Source: Lentisphaeria bacterium UBA1791 (lineage in GTDB: Bacteria; Verrucomicrobiota; Lentisphaeria; Victivallales; Victivallaceae). From it: a stretch of DNA of 45,222 bases. Where the stretch lies: the NCBI GenBank assembly GCA_002314455.1, contig DCFZ01000022.1:1-45222 (forward strand), given 5' to 3'. The position numbers and the translations under genes were made by a program. Shown here piece by piece: positions 33,871 through 42,044 of this stretch. Position 1 is the first letter of the stretch; each line of letters starts with the position of its first letter. The notes beneath the pieces are model-generated. The model had not been told where the DNA came from. It did not search any database and saw nothing but the letters and a program-made list of their open reading frames with translations.

Positions 33871-35229
33871 TTAGTTTTTCAAACTCTGTATCGGGGCGGG
33901 AATGCGCCCGCCGCGCGAGATCATTTTGACCGGTGAAAAACGGTTGATTTCCATCACCGGCGCACTGCCGAGCAGTCCGCCGAAGGAAACCCGGTCGCCC
34001 GCCTTGCATCCGACGGCGGGGATGACGCGCACGGCGGTCGTCTTGGTGTTGACGACCCCGATGGCGATCTCGTCGGCGATGATGCCGGAGATCACTTCAG
34101 CTGGCGTGTCGCCGGGGATCGCAATCATATCCAATCCGACGGAACAAACCGCCGTCATGGCTTCCAACCGCTCCAGATTGAGCGCGCCGCACTCGACCGA
34201 CGAGATCATACCGGCGTCTTCCGAAACGGGGATGAACGCCCCCGAAAGTCCGCCGACATGCGACGACGCCATCACGCCGCCTTTCTTGACCGCGTCGTTG
34301 AGCATCGCCAACGCCGCCGTCGTGCCGTGGCCGCCGCACTTTTCCAGCCCGATCGATTCGAGAATATCGGCGACCGAATCGCCGACTGCGGGCGTCGGTG
34401 CAAGCGAGAGATCGACGATGCCAAAGGGCACGTCGAGCATCTTTGCCGCTTCCTGCGCGACCAATTGTCCGACGCGGGTGATCTTAAATGCCGTGCGCTT
34501 GATCGTTTCGGCGACCGTCGTAAGATCGCAATCGCCGGCGCGGCGGATCGCCGATGCGACGACGCCGGGACCGGAAACGCCGACGTTGATGACGCATTCC
34601 GGCTCGCCGATGCCGTGGAACGCCCCCGCCATAAACGGATTGTCTTCGGGCACGTTGGCAAAGACGACCAGTTTCGCACAGCCGATCGACTGACGATCCG
34701 CCGTCAGCGCCGCCGTTTTTTTGACGATCTCGCCCATTTCGGCGACGGCATCCATATTGATGCCCGCCTTGGTGCTGGCGACGTTGACGGACGAACAGAC
34801 GCGTTCGGTTTCAGCAAGCACCTGCGGGATCGACGAAATCAGCGTGCGACTGCTGTTGGTGAATCCTTTCTGCACCAGCGCGCTGTAGCCGCCGATGAAG
34901 TTGATGCCAAGCTCGTGCGCAGCGCGATCGAGCGTCTTGCCGACGCGCAACGCGTCGTCGGTGGAGCATCCGCCGAGCATCATCGCGATCGGCGTCACCG
35001 AAACGCGTTTGTTGATGATCGGAATACCGTATTTTTTCTGGATCTCATCGCCGGCAAAAACGAGATCTTTTGCCTTGGTCATAATCCGGTCGTAAATGCG
35101 GGGGCAAAGCTTTTTGGGGTCGTCGCACTGACAATCAAAAAGGCTGATTCCCATCGTGATCGTGCGGATGTCGAGCTTTTCCTCACGGATCATATTGAGC
35201 GTTTCGAGAATGTCGCGGGCGTCAAGCAT
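33871..35229 (-). CDS. UPF0210 (DUF711/PFL family) protein
   Basis: A 452-residue protein that matches UPF0210/DUF711 over its full length: it opens MLDARDILETLNMIREEKLDIRT-like and includes CDDPKKLCPRIYDRI, an IMLGG segment and FSGLSGAF-like Gly-rich parts. Despite wide distribution its reaction is not established; structures show a relation to the glycyl-radical-like PFL fold, but no radical site is evident. It sits 4 bp after the ACT gene, the usual UPF0237-UPF0210 pair of bacteria. The ACT protein is likely a small regulatory or ligand-binding partner. Confidence 0.9.
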   Translation of the reverse strand: MLDARDILETLNMIREEKLDIRTITMGISLFDCQCDDPKKLCPRIYDRIMTKAKDLVFAGDEIQKKYGIPIINKRVSVTPIAMMLGGCSTDDALRVGKTLDRAAHELGINFIGGYSALVQKGFTNSSRTLISSIPQVLAETERVCSSVNVASTKAGINMDAVAEMGEIVKKTAALTADRQSIGCAKLVVFANVPEDNPFMAGAFHGIGEPECVINVGVSGPGVVASAIRRAGDCDLTTVAETIKRTAFKITRVGQLVAQEAAKMLDVPFGIVDLSLAPTPAVGDSVADILESIGLEKCGGHGTTAALAMLNDAVKKGGVMASSHVGGLSGAFIPVSEDAGMISSVECGALNLERLEAMTAVCSVGLDMIAIPGDTPAEVISGIIADEIAIGVVNTKTTAVRVIPAVGCKAGDRVSFGGLLGSAPVMEINRFSPVKMISRGGRIPAPIQSLKN

Positions 35230-35233
35230 CAGA

Positions 35234-35503
35234 TCAGATCCTGTGCATCGAGTTGAAAATGTCTTCGTGCATCACGTGAATGTCGAGCTTTTCCTTTTTC
35301 CCGAGTTCACTCATCTGATCGGAAAATTCGTCAAAGGAGATCGTCAGATTCCGGATGTCGACGATCATAATCATCGTGAAATATTCGTGAAGCACCGTCT
35401 GGGAAATATCGGAGATGTTGGCACCGCACGCGGCACAACCGGCGCTCACCTTGGCGATGATGCCGACCGCATCGCGGCCGATGACGGAAACGACTGCATT
35501 CAT
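35234..35503 (-). CDS. ACT-domain protein (UPF0237)
   Basis: An 89-residue protein that is a single ACT domain: AVVSVIGRDAVGIIAKVSAGCAACG, then ISDISQTVLHEYFTMIMIVD and a basic C-terminus. ACT domains bind amino acids or other small ligands at dimer interfaces. UPF0237 proteins pair genetically with UPF0210. The good promoter at 35544-35572 drives it and the two following genes. The ATG has AAGGATC-like upstream bases. Confidence 0.9.
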   Translation of the reverse strand: MNAVVSVIGRDAVGIIAKVSAGCAACGANISDISQTVLHEYFTMIMIVDIRNLTISFDEFSDQMSELGKKEKLDIHVMHEDIFNSMHRI

Positions 35504-35543
35504 GATAAGATCCTTTATAAAAGATAACGCGTATGAATTTCAT

Positions 35544-35572
35544 AATATATCATACGCGCGCGTAACAATCAA
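35544..35572 (-). promoter_or_regulatory. Promoter of the ACT/UPF0210/ligase operon
   Basis: Minus strand: -35 TTGATT (35567-35572), 17-bp spacer, -10 TATATT (35544-35549). Confidence 0.7.
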
Positions 35573-35588
35573 TGGTTTTCACAAAATT

Positions 35589-36005
35589 TTAGTGGCAATG
35601 TCCCCCGCAGGAGTGTCCACCGCAGGAATGCCCGCCGCAGGAGTGTTCGCCGCAGGAGTGCCCTGCGTCTTCATGGTGGTGGCAATAAAAGTCCGCGTTG
35701 ACCGCGAGATGACCGGCAAGCAGATCTTCGACGACCTGCCGGACATTGCCCGAGGCGCCGCCGATCACCTGAATATCCGCTTGCGCAAGCGCGTTGAGCG
35801 CGCCGCCGCCGATGCCGCCGCAGATCAGCACCTCGACGTCGCCGCCGGCAAGCAATCCCGCCAGCGCGCCGTGCCCCGTTTCGCCGCAGGAAAGACGGCT
35901 TTCGGAAACGATCGCATTGTTTTCGACCTCAAAGACGGCAAATTCGGGAGTGTGCCCGAAATGTTGAAAAACTTCGTTGTTTTCGCAAGTGACGGCGATT
36001 TTCAT
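35589..36005 (-). CDS. NifX/NifB-C-terminal-like protein with Cys/His repeat tail
   Basis: A 138-residue protein. Residues 1-105 are a dinitrogenase iron-molybdenum cofactor-type fold: MKIAVTCENN, QHFGHTPEFAVFEV, CGETGHGALAGLL and VLICGGIGGGALNAL. Members bind Fe-S or FeMo-cofactor precursors, and many family members outside nitrogen fixers have unknown metal roles. The C-terminus (residues 109-138) is HHHED, then four HSCGG/HSCGE units and HCH, a likely metal-binding tail. No nif genes are near. The gene overlaps the nitroreductase by four bases. Confidence 0.85.
   Translation of the reverse strand: MKIAVTCENNEVFQHFGHTPEFAVFEVENNAIVSESRLSCGETGHGALAGLLAGGDVEVLICGGIGGGALNALAQADIQVIGGASGNVRQVVEDLLAGHLAVNADFYCHHHEDAGHSCGEHSCGGHSCGGHSCGGHCH
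35601..35660 (-). repeat. Four 15-bp tandem repeats encoding HSCGG
   Basis: In-frame units encode HSCGE, HSCGG, HSCGG and HSCGG (residues 116-135). Bases differ mainly at third positions, which suggests selection on the peptide. Confidence 0.85.
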
Positions 36006-36544
36006 TTTTTCAATTCCTCACCGATAAAGTAAAAATAATTTGATTTGCGCGGCCGCGCCTCGGGAAGATCCGTTGCGGCGTAACCGAGCACGCAATGCCC
36101 GATCCCTTCGTAATCGCCCTCAATGCCGAGCTGGCGCAACAACGCCTTGCCCTCCGCGGAGTCAAACTCCTCTTTCGCCCGGTGGATCCAGCAGGACGCC
36201 AAACCGAGCGCGTGCGCGGCAAGCATCAAATTGCCCATCACCAGACTGCCGTCGTAAACGTAGGTCGGGCGGCTTTTGTCCGCCAATACGATCAGCACGA
36301 CGGGCGCGCCGAAAAAGGGATCGAAATCCGCTTTGCCGAGGATCTCGGCGTTGCGCTGTGAAAGTTTCCGGCGCAACACCGGGTCGGTCACGGCGAGAAT
36401 GATCGGAGACTGCCAGTTTTTGCCCGTCGGGGCGAAACTGCCGGCGCGGAGCACCTCGCGGATCAACGCGGCGTCGGGCATATCAGGCTTGAAACTGCGG
36501 CAACTGCGCCGCGTCACCATCGCGTCGATGACGGAATTCATCAC
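36002..36544 (-). CDS. Nitroreductase-family protein
   Basis: A 180-residue FMN-dependent nitroreductase. MVTRRSCRSFK near the N-terminus is the flavin-phosphate motif. AGSFAPTGKNWQSPIIL, PVVLIVLADK and LASCWIHRAKEEF follow, and the C-terminus ends on a YVLGY-type strand (HCVLGYAATDLPEARPRKSNYFYF). These enzymes reduce nitro groups or other activated compounds with NAD(P)H. It lies 2 bp after the lipoprotein gene and overlaps the NifX-like gene, so it is mid-operon. Unlike the nitroreductase at 12501 it has no ferredoxin domain. Confidence 0.9.
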   Translation of the reverse strand: MMNSVIDAMVTRRSCRSFKPDMPDAALIREVLRAGSFAPTGKNWQSPIILAVTDPVLRRKLSQRNAEILGKADFDPFFGAPVVLIVLADKSRPTYVYDGSLVMGNLMLAAHALGLASCWIHRAKEEFDSAEGKALLRQLGIEGDYEGIGHCVLGYAATDLPEARPRKSNYFYFIGEELKK

Positions 36545-36546
36545 GA

Positions 36547-37482
36547 TTACTCCCGTTCGCGGAAAGGCAGCAAAGTCCGGCAGATCTTGAGAATGGAGCA
36601 GCCCGCCGCCGTCGACAAGTCTTCATCCTTGCCCTTAAGATATTCATTGAGCAACGGCAGATCGCTCTCGCCGCCGACTTCCCCCAGCGCCAGCAAGTAA
36701 TACGCCGCCGCGTCACCGGTGACCTCGTTGGGGGAATCCAGCAACGCCCGGCAGATTTCCGACGGCGTCGTCAACTGGTGGCGCGCCAACGCCCAGTGCG
36801 CGGCGGCACCGCAGAGCGTGCCGCGCTGATTGGAGGCGATCTTTTTCAGATTATCCACCCGTTCGGGGGGAATGTTTTCCAGTTCCCCCGCGGTGCGGGC
36901 GGCGAAAACGACTTCGGTGACCTGCTCGGCGATCGAGGGCGGCAAAGCCGTCGTGCTGTCCGCCCGGAAAAGCTGATCCAATTCGCCGGACGCACCGCGT
37001 TTCAACGCGGCGTCGATCATCTTTTCCGCTTCGGGGTCGCCGTTGACCGTCAACAGCCAGAGCGCTTCGTTTTTGCCGTGCAATCCGGCGTGAATGATCG
37101 ACCACAAAATCTGACGCTCGCGGACGCTGTAATGCAATTTCAAACGCGCGGAACTTTCCAACGCCTGCAAGTGACCGGAAGCCTGCGGATCGAGCGCCAG
37201 CCGGCGGATCTCGCTGACGCCGCCGCCAATGCGCACGCGCAGTTCGCGCACGTGGCCGCTCGGCGTTTTTTCCACCAGCGGGAAATCAGTCCGGTTAATC
37301 TCGGGATCCGCTTCCGCCGCCATGATCCGGCGGTTGCCCTCGGTGGACGACACCCGCTTTTCCAACAGCGTCGAGGTTTCCCGCACCTGAACGATCAGGG
37401 GGTCTTCCGTTTTGCAACCGGCGGCAAGCAACATCGCCCCCGCCCCGAACGCGAGAAAATATTGATGTTTCATCTTTTCCAT
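36547..37482 (-). CDS. Lipoprotein with HEAT-like helical region
   Basis: A 311-residue lipoprotein (MEKMKHQYFLAF opening; lipobox LLAAGC). I start at the ATG at 37482, one base after the stop of the beta-helix gene, which suggests translational coupling; an ATG at 37473 is equally possible. The rest is Ala/Leu/Glu-rich and helical. Recurrent segments such as GTLCGAAAHWALARHQ and GDAAAYYLLALGEVG near the C-terminus look like HEAT repeats, which mediate protein contacts. I do not recognise a family. It is likely periplasmic or outer-membrane-anchored and may assist the surface protein encoded before it. Confidence 0.72.
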   Translation of the reverse strand: MEKMKHQYFLAFGAGAMLLAAGCKTEDPLIVQVRETSTLLEKRVSSTEGNRRIMAAEADPEINRTDFPLVEKTPSGHVRELRVRIGGGVSEIRRLALDPQASGHLQALESSARLKLHYSVRERQILWSIIHAGLHGKNEALWLLTVNGDPEAEKMIDAALKRGASGELDQLFRADSTTALPPSIAEQVTEVVFAARTAGELENIPPERVDNLKKIASNQRGTLCGAAAHWALARHQLTTPSEICRALLDSPNEVTGDAAAYYLLALGEVGGESDLPLLNEYLKGKDEDLSTAAGCSILKICRTLLPFRERE

Positions 37483-37483
37483 T

Positions 37484-39283
37484 CTATGCCAACGTGGCAA
37501 GTTTCAGCGAATTTCCTTCGCGGTAAATTTTGTATTCCGAGGTCACAAAACACTTGTTGGTCTTGTTCCACGTCGCGGTGACGCCGTCGATCGTGACCGG
37601 ATAGTTGGCATTCAACCCCATCTTGTCCCAGCGGTAAAGCGTGTTGTCGGAGCCGGTAAAGAATGTCCACGGCGAGGTGACGCTCTGGCCGTTCAGCACG
37701 ATTGCCAATGAATCGGCGTAGAAATCATTGTCGCCATAGCTCCAATCCAGCGACGAACCGTATTCAAAGCTCCAATATTTGACCGTCGAAAGATCGAATC
37801 CGGTATCATTTACACCGCTGCCGGCAAAACCGACATGCGATTCGCCGGAAAAGGAGATCTTGTTGAAACCGAAAAGATCCAACGGCGAAAAATCCCCTGC
37901 CCCGCTGCCGGAACTGCGGTAGGAATCAAAGCAAAGTACGCGGTTCCCGTTGATGCGGGGCTCGTCGGAATTGGCGCTTTCGCTGTCGCCGACCACGAGC
38001 GATGAAGCATCAAACGTGAGATTTTCGGCGATGCCGGAAAAGGTCATTTGAGTACTTCCCGCGATTTTGCCTTGATAGCGACTGCCGAGAACCACGTTTT
38101 TGAGCAGTTGGATCGGTGACGAAGCATCGATCGTCACATAGACGCGACTGTTGACCGTCATATCGATCGGGGATTCATAGTTGACCGCTCTGGCGAGCGC
38201 TTGAGTGCGCGCGATATTGCCGCCATAGACCGACTTGTAAAAAGTTCCGCCCGTGATCGTCAGCGTGTGCGTCACATGCCGACCGACGATGGTGCCCGCC
38301 TGATTGTAATTGCCGGCGGCGACCTCTTTCAGAAACACGCCGCCCGAGATTGTCAGCGTACAGCTGCTGGTTTCCGTCGCGTACAACACCGTTGATGTAC
38401 CGCCGGCGACGTGCCCGCCGCAGACAACCGAATTGAACGTCCCCGACGAAATCGAAAGAGTCGACGATCCGGAAACGCTCGCCTTGCCGGAGGAAAGAAA
38501 AATCCCGCCGAAAGCAAAGTCGGAAACGATTGTCCCGGCTCCGCCGATGGTCAGAGAAAAATCACCGGTGAGCGGAACCAGCGAACCGGATGTGTTGTCG
38601 ACGTAGCATCCGCCCATAAGCAGGCGGAATCCGGCGCTTTCCGCCGCGCCGACCGCAACGGTCAAAGCGGAATCGGCAGTCGACGTGCCTCCGGTGACCA
38701 TGGCGCCGCCGAAAATTTTGCCGGAAGTCGTCAGTGCGCCGATCGTCGTCGCCGCATCGGGTTTTTCCACCGTGATCGTACCGGTATAATCGGGATACGC
38801 ATTCACCGCATCGGCGATCGTCCGGAAATGCGTGGCGTCCAATTCCGCCTCCGGATAATCGGGATTGACGAAAAGGTGCTCGACATTGACGGCGGTAACG
38901 AAAAGCGGCATCGCCGTCATCAACGGCGCGGCGGAAAATACGGCGACATTGGCAAATTCAATCGTGTTGTCGTTTGCGTCGCACCAGGATTCGGCACCGG
39001 CGGGCGCAACGATCGTAACCGATTTTCCTTCCGGGGCGGAAAGGATCAGTTTTCTGCCGCCGAGCGCCCCGGCAGGAAGTTCCAGCGCGCTCTGCAACGT
39101 CACGACCGCTTCGTCGGTTTTAAATAAATCGGCGCTGAAGGCGATGACGATCGGTTCGGATTCCTGCGGAGCAGCTTGCGCACAGGCGATGGCACAGGCA
39201 AGCGACTCGCGCAACGAAAGCACACCGTCGCCGGAATTGGAAACATCGTCCAACGTGGTGATCAAAATCGGATATTCCGCCAT
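37484..39283 (-). CDS. Beta-helix protein with CSLREA-like N-terminus
   Basis: A 599-residue Ser/Thr/Gly/Val-rich protein. The N-terminus (ITTLDDVSNSGDGVLSLRESL) is the CSLREA motif that opens many right-handed beta-helix surface proteins. The middle shows short repeats of the type LTISGGTFY and STLSISSGTFNSVVCGG (residues about 230-345), which are beta-helix rungs. AAGGAG precedes the ATG exactly, so the start is firm, yet no signal peptide is present; export must be by another route or by an unrecognised signal. There is no autotransporter barrel or sorting motif at the C-terminus. It is first in a four-gene operon with a strong promoter overlapped by a palindrome. Confidence 0.75.
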   Translation of the reverse strand: MAEYPILITTLDDVSNSGDGVLSLRESLACAIACAQAAPQESEPIVIAFSADLFKTDEAVVTLQSALELPAGALGGRKLILSAPEGKSVTIVAPAGAESWCDANDNTIEFANVAVFSAAPLMTAMPLFVTAVNVEHLFVNPDYPEAELDATHFRTIADAVNAYPDYTGTITVEKPDAATTIGALTTSGKIFGGAMVTGGTSTADSALTVAVGAAESAGFRLLMGGCYVDNTSGSLVPLTGDFSLTIGGAGTIVSDFAFGGIFLSSGKASVSGSSTLSISSGTFNSVVCGGHVAGGTSTVLYATETSSCTLTISGGVFLKEVAAGNYNQAGTIVGRHVTHTLTITGGTFYKSVYGGNIARTQALARAVNYESPIDMTVNSRVYVTIDASSPIQLLKNVVLGSRYQGKIAGSTQMTFSGIAENLTFDASSLVVGDSESANSDEPRINGNRVLCFDSYRSSGSGAGDFSPLDLFGFNKISFSGESHVGFAGSGVNDTGFDLSTVKYWSFEYGSSLDWSYGDNDFYADSLAIVLNGQSVTSPWTFFTGSDNTLYRWDKMGLNANYPVTIDGVTATWNKTNKCFVTSEYKIYREGNSLKLATLA

Positions 39284-39320
39284 TTTTTACTCCTTGTTGA
39301 GGGGATGAACTAAAATTGCC

Positions 39321-39340
39321 TGATGTATTATAATACATCA
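39321..39340. promoter_or_regulatory. 20-bp perfect palindrome (operator candidate)
   Basis: TGATGTATTATAATACATCA reads the same on both strands. It covers the -10 of the beta-helix operon and would let a bound dimeric regulator block RNA polymerase. Confidence 0.7.
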
Positions 39341-39355
39341 TGGAAAAAATTACAA
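39327..39355 (-). promoter_or_regulatory. Promoter of the beta-helix operon
   Basis: Minus strand: -35 TTGTAA (39350-39355), 17-bp spacer, -10 TATAAT (39327-39332, consensus). The -10 lies within the palindrome. Confidence 0.75.
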
Positions 39356-39386
39356 GCGCCTTTTCTAAAAAAATAAGCGTAAAAAT

Positions 39387-40022
39387 CTACTTGCGCAGTT
39401 TATCCGCCACCGGCAGCAACATGCCGCCGAGTGAATTCCCCAGCGTGAGCAACAGCGTAATCGTCAAAGTCCAGCCGTTCCAGACATTCGCCGCCGAGAA
39501 GTAGAACATATCGGCGATGCAGTGTTCAAAGCCGCTCAAAATAAAGATGCTGACGCACAAAAAAATGCCGAAAAAGCGGAAAATCGGCGACAACTCCTCG
39601 CGGCGGTATGTTTCGACGGCGACGTACATCAGAATGCCGCAGAAAAACGAGAGCACGAGCAGACTCGGCATCTTGTCGGCAAGTTTTTCGGCACACATCG
39701 CGCCGACCCGCGCGTCGATTTTGGCGAACGTCCGGCTGTGGCGCACGAGCGTACCGACGAGCCAGGTGCCGGAAAAATTGCCGCACCAGATCAACAGCAG
39801 CGTCCAAAGATAAGCCGGCGTCTTTTTGCCCTGATTGGCGAGATAGCCGATCGCCCCGGTGTAAAGCTTGAAGCCGTAGCAGAGGATGGTCATCAGACCG
39901 AAACCGAAAAGCACCGCCCCGATGACCGGATTTTTGACGGCGAGATAGACCGTTCCCGCAATGCCGATGAAAATACCGGCAAGCAACGCATTGATCAATG
40001 TCTGAAAAGATCCCCGGATCAT
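39387..40022 (-). CDS. Formate/nitrite transporter family channel
   Basis: A 211-residue FNT-family channel, at the short end for the family, with six helices. Family motifs include GFGLMTILCYGFKLYTG (residues about 38-54), WCGNFSGTWLVGTL and FILSGFEHCIADMFYFS (residues about 160-176). FNT proteins form pentamers that pass formate, nitrite, hydrosulfide or short-chain acids. It is the last gene of the envelope-sugar operon, 9 bp after the deacetylase gene. No pyruvate-formate lyase or nitrite reductase gene is near, so its cargo may be linked to the neighbouring enzyme. Confidence 0.88.
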   Translation of the reverse strand: MIRGSFQTLINALLAGIFIGIAGTVYLAVKNPVIGAVLFGFGLMTILCYGFKLYTGAIGYLANQGKKTPAYLWTLLLIWCGNFSGTWLVGTLVRHSRTFAKIDARVGAMCAEKLADKMPSLLVLSFFCGILMYVAVETYRREELSPIFRFFGIFLCVSIFILSGFEHCIADMFYFSAANVWNGWTLTITLLLTLGNSLGGMLLPVADKLRK

Positions 40023-40031
40023 AACGCCCCC

Positions 40032-40814
40032 TTATAAAGTTTCCCGGAAAGTGACAAAATCGCCCAGATCCCGCAACGAGAGGATCAACTTTTCCAAGCG
40101 GTCGGCGTACGCCGTGCCGGCGTGACGCGTAATGTACTTGGGAATGCGCCACTTGGGATCGCGCGCCGCTTCGTTGTATTCCCACGGATGCGTGTAGACG
40201 TTAAAATAATGCGTTTTTCTGACGGCAAAGCGCGCCAACGCCCGGTAAATAAAAAACGGGAAGTTCTTGAAACTCAACCAGAAAAGCGGGATGCGCAAAT
40301 AGGGCACCGCCGAAACGGGATACTGCTTTAAATTTCCCTCGTCCGCAAAGGGCAGAAGCGGCGATGACAAATGGTTGTAACGCCCCGGCAGCCAGACCGG
40401 ATTGAGCGATGATTCATAGCGATATCCCGCAGCAAAAATATCGCTTTGGGCGACGGGCGCCAGCCGCGCCATGCGGAATCCGACAAGCTCCGTGCCGGAA
40501 ATTTTTTCCAGAATCGCTTTGGAAAGCGCGAGATGCGACGCCTCAAAAAACGAGTGATTGTACCCGTGCGAAGCGACTTCGTGACCGGCTTTCACCATCC
40601 GCGCGATCAATTCCGGCGCGTGCTCGGCAAAAAAAGCGGTGACAAAAAACGTCGCTTTCACGCCCGTTTTATCCAGCACGTCAAGGATCCGGCTCGTACC
40701 CAGAACCGAAACCGCCATCCGGTCGTTTTCCGAAACCGGCACGCCGAATTCTTCCGGCAGGTCAAATTCCTCGATGTCAAAGGAAAGCAGCAATTTTGCG
40801 TGGACGCGACTCAT
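40032..40814 (-). CDS. NodB-domain polysaccharide deacetylase (ArnD/PgdA-like)
   Basis: A 260-residue protein. The start is the ATG at 40814, which overlaps the GT2 stop (ATGA). NodB motifs: SFDIEEFD (metal Asp/Glu), SHGYNHSFFEAS (H-x3-H) and VGFRMARLAPV (motif 3). It has no signal peptide, so it acts in the cytoplasm or on the inner face of the membrane. Relatives include ArnD, which removes a formyl group from undecaprenyl-phosphate-Ara4FN, and other carbohydrate de-N-acylases. The gene order with GT2, GtrA and GT39 supports a lipid-linked sugar substrate; the exact acyl group cannot be read from sequence. Confidence 0.85.
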   Translation of the reverse strand: MSRVHAKLLLSFDIEEFDLPEEFGVPVSENDRMAVSVLGTSRILDVLDKTGVKATFFVTAFFAEHAPELIARMVKAGHEVASHGYNHSFFEASHLALSKAILEKISGTELVGFRMARLAPVAQSDIFAAGYRYESSLNPVWLPGRYNHLSSPLLPFADEGNLKQYPVSAVPYLRIPLFWLSFKNFPFFIYRALARFAVRKTHYFNVYTHPWEYNEAARDPKWRIPKYITRHAGTAYADRLEKLILSLRDLGDFVTFRETL

Positions 40815-41557
40815 CTTTTCTTCATTTTCCCACAAATTCTGACCTGAAACAAGATCCGGATGAAATGCCGCAATTCCCGGCAGACCACCTTGAACCCCAT
40901 CCGGGAAAAGTGCAAGCCGCTGCGTAACTGCAGATCGACCGTTTCGATCCTCATTTGGGCGTTTTTTCCAAGCAGGATAAATTCGGTATCAAAGAGAAAG
41001 CTGTTGGTCTCGGTCGCCAGAAACGCACGCTTGCCCTCGGCGTCAAAGCCTTTCATCCCCGCCTGCGTGTCGAGCAAACGCTCCGGCAGGCCGAGGATCA
41101 GTCGATTCAGCTTGCGCGTGCCGGACGAGATCACTTTGCGCGACCACGTGAGCGCATCGCCGTACTCGCGACCGCGCACGCCCATCACGATGTTGGCGTT
41201 TTGCGTCAACTTTTCAACGGCGGCGACGACGCTTTCCCAGCCGAAGGGAAAATCCCCGTCGGTGTAGACCTGATAATCACCGTGCGTCAGCGCGACGCCG
41301 TGGCGCAGGCAATACCCTTTGCCGCGGTTAGGAGAATAACTGATGAAATCAAAATCACCATTCGTCGCACGACGGATCATTTCGATGCTTTCATCCGGAA
41401 AAAATTTCAGATCGGAACCGTCGTTCACGAGGTAAAGGTGCAACTGCCAGTTGCGTGCGGCAAATTCACCGCGCAACGCCGTTATGGCGTCGATAATGTG
41501 CTTTTCCCACCCCGGATGGGGTTTGTAAAGCGGCAAAACAAGGTCAATCGTTGCCAT
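40811..41557 (-). CDS. GT2 glycosyltransferase (polyprenyl-phosphate type)
   Basis: A 248-residue protein starting at the ATG at 41557 after an AAGGAG site; a TTG two codons before is less likely. The GT-A motifs are LVLPLYKP, the LVNDGSD segment, RGKGYCLRHGVALTHGDYQVYTDGDFPF (metal DxD as DGD) and RGREYGDALTWSRKV. It lacks the two C-terminal helices of ArnC/DPM1 type enzymes. The adjacent gene is GtrA, the usual partner. It likely transfers a sugar to undecaprenyl phosphate on the cytoplasmic face. Confidence 0.88.
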   Translation of the reverse strand: MATIDLVLPLYKPHPGWEKHIIDAITALRGEFAARNWQLHLYLVNDGSDLKFFPDESIEMIRRATNGDFDFISYSPNRGKGYCLRHGVALTHGDYQVYTDGDFPFGWESVVAAVEKLTQNANIVMGVRGREYGDALTWSRKVISSGTRKLNRLILGLPERLLDTQAGMKGFDAEGKRAFLATETNSFLFDTEFILLGKNAQMRIETVDLQLRSGLHFSRMGFKVVCRELRHFIRILFQVRICGKMKKR

Positions 41558-42044
41558 TTGCAACTCCTTTATTGCGGGTAAAAATCAAAAATTTGCTGAT
41601 CACGTAATTGAAGATCGTCACAAAGAAATCGTCAACTAATTTCATCAGATAAGGATGGAGCCTGGCATACAACGGCGGCCAAGCCGCCGCCGTCGGCGTC
41701 GCACCGAGATAGTCCACCGTTGCCCAGATGAACGCATAGTCAAAGACGAGCGTCGCAAAACGGCAACCGAAAAAGAGGACAAATTCGCGGAGAAAAACGC
41801 CGGGCGCCATCGAACGGCTCCGGAAAACCGCAAGTTTATTGGCAAAAAAGGCGAAAAGCACCGCAATGAACCACGACACGATCGTCGCGATCCGCCCGGC
41901 GTAATGCGACAAACTGCCTTTTTCGAGCAAGTAATAGAGCAGGAAGTACGCCCCGGTACTCAAAACCGTCGTCAATACGCCGACGATAATGTAACGGACA
42001 AGTTCCTGATATTTTTGTAAAAGTTTCCGGATCATCTGAATCAT
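41544..42044 (-). CDS. GtrA-family membrane protein
   Basis: A 166-residue protein with four membrane helices: ELVRYIIVGVLTTVLSTGAYFLLY opens the first, ATIVSWFIAVLFAFFANKLAVF the second, and FLREFVLFFGCRFATLVFDY the third, a typical GtrA fold. GtrA-type proteins are thought to flip or present polyprenyl-linked sugars across the membrane. The last 14 bases overlap the GT2 gene, and the first four overlap the GT39 gene, so coupling is tight. Confidence 0.9.
   Translation of the reverse strand: MIQMIRKLLQKYQELVRYIIVGVLTTVLSTGAYFLLYYLLEKGSLSHYAGRIATIVSWFIAVLFAFFANKLAVFRSRSMAPGVFLREFVLFFGCRFATLVFDYAFIWATVDYLGATPTAAAWPPLYARLHPYLMKLVDDFFVTIFNYVISKFLIFTRNKGVANGND

Noticed and set aside
35589..36544. 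A nitrogen-fixation locus
   Set aside because: Only a NifX-like fold is present; no nifHDK, nifE or nifB genes are in the window, and such folds are common in non-fixers.
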